Below, piece by piece: positions 50,594 through 52,796 of a DNA stretch of 52,796 nucleotides; position 1 is the stretch's first letter; each line of letters starts with the position of its first letter. Under the pieces are notes generated by a model, which made no database searches, was not told the origin of the DNA, and saw only the letters and a program-made list of their open reading frames with translations. This DNA comes from Betaproteobacteria bacterium. Lineage in GTDB: Bacteria; Pseudomonadota; Gammaproteobacteria; Burkholderiales; SG8-41. The position numbers and the translations under genes are program-made. The stretch lies in assembly GCA_025363575.1 (NCBI GenBank), contig JANYDM010000054.1, positions 1-52,796 on the forward strand, written 5' to 3'.

Positions 50594-51577
50594 CTATTCG
50601 ACCCGCACGCCCGTAGTCTTGACGACCCTCGCCCACATCGCGGTCTCTTCGCGCACGATGCGGGTAGCATCGAGCGGCGGATTCGCGACGGGTTCCGAGC
50701 CGACGCCGAGAGCAAGTTCTTTCGCTTCCGGTGTGCGCAGGATTTTCGCGGACTCCGCGTAAAGGCGCTCGATGACTGCCGGCGGTGTTTTTGCCGGCAC
50801 AAACAAACCAACCCAGCCCTCGACATTGAAGCCGGGCAGACCCGCCTCGCTGACCGTCGGCAGGTCGGGCAGCGCCGCGGAGCGCTTGTCGCTGGTGACG
50901 GCAATCGCCCGCAGCCTGCCTGCCTTGACCTGCGGCATGGCTGAAGGCGGTGTCGCGAACGAAAGTTGCGTCTCGTTGCCAACCAGACTGATCATCGCCG
51001 GCCCCCCGCCCTTGTACGGCACGCTGGTGATATCGACGCCGACCGTCATCTTGAAAAGCTCGACGGCGAGGTGCTGCGCAGTGCCGGTTCCCGGATTCGA
51101 AGCACTTAACTTGCCCGGATTCGATTTTGCATAAGCGACCAAATCCTTGACCGAGGTCACAGGCAACGCAGGATTCACGACCACCACATTCGCATACTTG
51201 ATGATTTGCGTAATCGCGGTCAAATCGCGCGCGGCAACGAATGGCAGGTTGGTATAGATGCTCGCGTTGACCGTGATCGATGCTTCGGCCGTGACGAGCA
51301 GCGTATAGCCATCCGGCGCCGACTTGACGACGATTTCATTGGCGATATTCCCGGCGGCGCCGCCGCGATTGTCAATGACTATGCTTTGCCCGAGGGGCGC
51401 GGACAGGCGGTTGCCGAGCATGCGCGCCGAAAAGTCGGACGACCCTCCGGGCGGGTAGCCAACGACGATGCGGATGGGCTTGTCGGGATATGCTGGTGCC
51501 GATTGCGCAAATGCAGGCGCCGCGGCAAAACTTACGGCTAATCCGCAGAGCGGTATAAATGACGTCCGCGGATTCAT
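50594..51577 (-). CDS. Bug/TctC-family periplasmic solute-binding protein
   Basis: 327 residues with a signal peptide (cleaved near 'APAFAQ') and motifs 'IRIVVGYPPGGSSDFSAR', 'IVIDNRGGAAGNIANE', 'SAPDGYTLLVTA' and 'SVPYKGGGPAMISL'. GAGGAGGG lies just before ATG 51577; an in-frame GTG at 51589 overlaps the upstream gene's stop. It follows the PQQ dehydrogenase gene on the same strand with eight bases between, so the two are likely co-transcribed. Confidence 0.92.
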   Translation of the reverse strand: MNPRTSFIPLCGLAVSFAAAPAFAQSAPAYPDKPIRIVVGYPPGGSSDFSARMLGNRLSAPLGQSIVIDNRGGAAGNIANEIVVKSAPDGYTLLVTAEASITVNASIYTNLPFVAARDLTAITQIIKYANVVVVNPALPVTSVKDLVAYAKSNPGKLSASNPGTGTAQHLAVELFKMTVGVDITSVPYKGGGPAMISLVGNETQLSFATPPSAMPQVKAGRLRAIAVTSDKRSAALPDLPTVSEAGLPGFNVEGWVGLFVPAKTPPAVIERLYAESAKILRTPEAKELALGVGSEPVANPPLDATRIVREETAMWARVVKTTGVRVE

Positions 51578-51585
51578 CGCCCTCC

Positions 51586-52796
51586 TCACTCAGGCAACAG
51601 CGCAAACGTCCATACCGCGCCGCCCGCGGGGATTTTCGGCGACGCCCGGCGTCCGCGCGAATCGCCCGCGAGCCCGGACAGCACGGTGATGTACTGGCGG
51701 CCTTTATGCGTATAGGTGATAGCCGGTGAATTGACGCCGGAGCCGGTCTGGAACTGCCACAGCACTTTGCCGCTCGCTTCGTCGATCGCGATGAACTCAC
51801 CGCTCATGCGGCCGGTGAACACCAGCCCGCCGTCGGTGGCCAGCATGCCCGCTTGCGACACGAAGTCGCTCAGCTTGATCTGCCACTTGGTCTTGCCGGT
51901 GAGCGGGTCCATCGCGAGGTGAAAGCCCTCCGTATCCTCGCCCGCCGGACGCGGAAAGCCTTTGCTTTCCATGCCGGTAAAGCGTTGGCCGGACTTGTAC
52001 TCGATGGGCACGAACTTCACCAGTTGCGGATAATGAATAGTGTTGAGGTAGACCGTGCCGGTCTTCGGGTTGTAGGCCATCGGCGCCCAGTTTTTCACGC
52101 CGAATGCCGGCCATAGCTCGACTTCTTCGCCCGCGAGCAGGCGCTTGCGGACGTCGGTTTCGACGGGACGGCCGGTTTTCATGTCGATGTGCGTCGCCCA
52201 GTTGATCTTGCCGAACGGGAAGCCACGCAACAGCTGGCCATTCGTGCGGTCGATCACGTAAAAGAATCCGTTGCGGTCTGCGTGCATCAGCACTTTCTTC
52301 ATGTCGCCATCGACGCGCATGTCGGCCAGCACATTCTCATTGACGCCGTCATAGTCGAAGGCATCGTCCGGCGTGAACTGGTAGTGCCAGACGATTTCGC
52401 CGGTCTTCGGCCGGATGGCGACGACGCTCGCGGAATAAAGACTGTCTTTACCGCGGTAGCGCGTGTTCCACGGGCCGGCGTTGCCAGTGCCCCAATACGT
52501 GAGGTCAAGCTCGGGATCGTACGAGCCAGTGACCCAGGTCGTCGCGCCGCCATGCTTGTAGATGTCGGTCTCTTGCGGCCAGGTCTGGAAGCCGGGCTCG
52601 CCAGGCCCCGGGATGGTATATCGGCGCCACAGCGATTTGCCGGTCTCCGGATCCCAGCCGTCGAGAAAGCCGCGCACGCCGAATTCCGCGCCCGACATCC
52701 CGGTGATCAGCACACCGTTGGCGATCAGCGGCGCAACGATCGACGAGTAACCTTCTTTCCACTCCGCAAATTTAGTCTTCCACAATTGCTTGCCGG
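51586..52796 (-). CDS. PQQ-dependent alcohol-type dehydrogenase, N-terminus beyond the window
   Basis: The frame is open to the window end, so only about 403 C-terminal residues are seen. Counting from the Trp of 'LWKTKFAEWK' as 2, metal ligands E34 ('SGAEFGVRG') and N102 ('WGTGNAGPW') and the catalytic 'FDYDGVNENVL' with D144 and D146 are present, again the Asp-x-Asp of lanthanide-type enzymes. It closely resembles the dehydrogenase at 4997-6673, so it is a paralogue. It is coupled to a Bug receptor gene. Substrate unknown. Confidence 0.92.
   Translation of the reverse strand, partial: GKQLWKTKFAEWKEGYSSIVAPLIANGVLITGMSGAEFGVRGFLDGWDPETGKSLWRRYTIPGPGEPGFQTWPQETDIYKHGGATTWVTGSYDPELDLTYWGTGNAGPWNTRYRGKDSLYSASVVAIRPKTGEIVWHYQFTPDDAFDYDGVNENVLADMRVDGDMKKVLMHADRNGFFYVIDRTNGQLLRGFPFGKINWATHIDMKTGRPVETDVRKRLLAGEEVELWPAFGVKNWAPMAYNPKTGTVYLNTIHYPQLVKFVPIEYKSGQRFTGMESKGFPRPAGEDTEGFHLAMDPLTGKTKWQIKLSDFVSQAGMLATDGGLVFTGRMSGEFIAIDEASGKVLWQFQTGSGVNSPAITYTHKGRQYITVLSGLAGDSRGRRASPKIPAGGAVWTFALLPE

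Overview
The window looks like chromosome of a GC-rich betaproteobacterium, probably of a Burkholderiales-like lineage. The grounds are four solitary Bug/TctC-type solute receptors, the housekeeping order hda - HAD phosphatase - pcnB - folK - deoxynucleoside kinase - panB - panC next to a divergent purM-purN, the rpmB-rpmG pair and a nasA / nasT / nrt / nirBD nitrate-assimilation region. No rRNA, tRNA, CRISPR array, prophage or intact insertion sequence was recognised. No species can be named from the sequence.

Layout. 1-3.5 kb: the C-terminal half of a large two-partner-secretion exoprotein with YDG/MBG-type repeats and its outer-membrane transporter. 3.8-10.2 kb (minus strand): a small lipoprotein, a small membrane protein, a periplasmic cytochrome c, a PQQ-dependent dehydrogenase with a lanthanide-type active-site signature, a di-heme MauG/peroxidase-like protein, an AI-2E family permease and a quinone oxidoreductase. 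10.3-12.4 kb: two convergent Bug receptors separated by a 26-bp tandem repeat. 12.4-20.1 kb (minus strand): a tightly packed housekeeping chain into which a FecCD-type ABC permease/ATPase pair is inserted. 20.3-25.6 kb (plus strand): purM, purN, two DUF3108 proteins, an RsmB-like rRNA methyltransferase and a secreted phospholipase-D-like protein. 25.7-32.4 kb: an MscS channel, a fatty-acid desaturase, rpmB/rpmG, radC, coaBC, dut, a small CbiX/SirB chelatase and a DUF192 protein.

32.5-45.1 kb is the richest part. It is a complete assimilatory nitrate system on the minus strand: nasA - ybiB - nasT, then globin - nrtA - nrtB - nrtD - cobA - nirB - nirD. Nitrate is imported by the ABC transporter, reduced to nitrite by NasA and to ammonium by NirBD, with CobA starting the siroheme that NirB needs. 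Upstream of the globin I read a sigma-54 type -24/-12 box, an NtrC-like inverted repeat and a leader RNA. The leader has two hairpins with the same hexaloop AATGGC (A at loop position 1, G at position 4), the second overlapping the 5' arm of a strong intrinsic terminator. This is the architecture expected of an ANTAR-protein antitermination leader, and nasT, an ANTAR regulator, lies immediately upstream. nasA has its own near-perfect sigma-54 box, only 12 nt from its ATG.

45.1-48.2 kb (minus strand): a three-gene type III polyketide synthase - methyltransferase - FAD oxidoreductase operon, probably for a phenolic lipid or quinone. 48.4-52.8 kb: Bug receptor, divergent amidohydrolase with a palindromic operator-like promoter, another Bug receptor, and the C-terminal part of a second PQQ dehydrogenase, cut by the window end. 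Two classes of short palindromic intergenic element recur: heptamer-array elements near 13.6 kb and 42.2 kb, the latter forming the end of the nasA reading frame, and a larger one near 31.0 kb.
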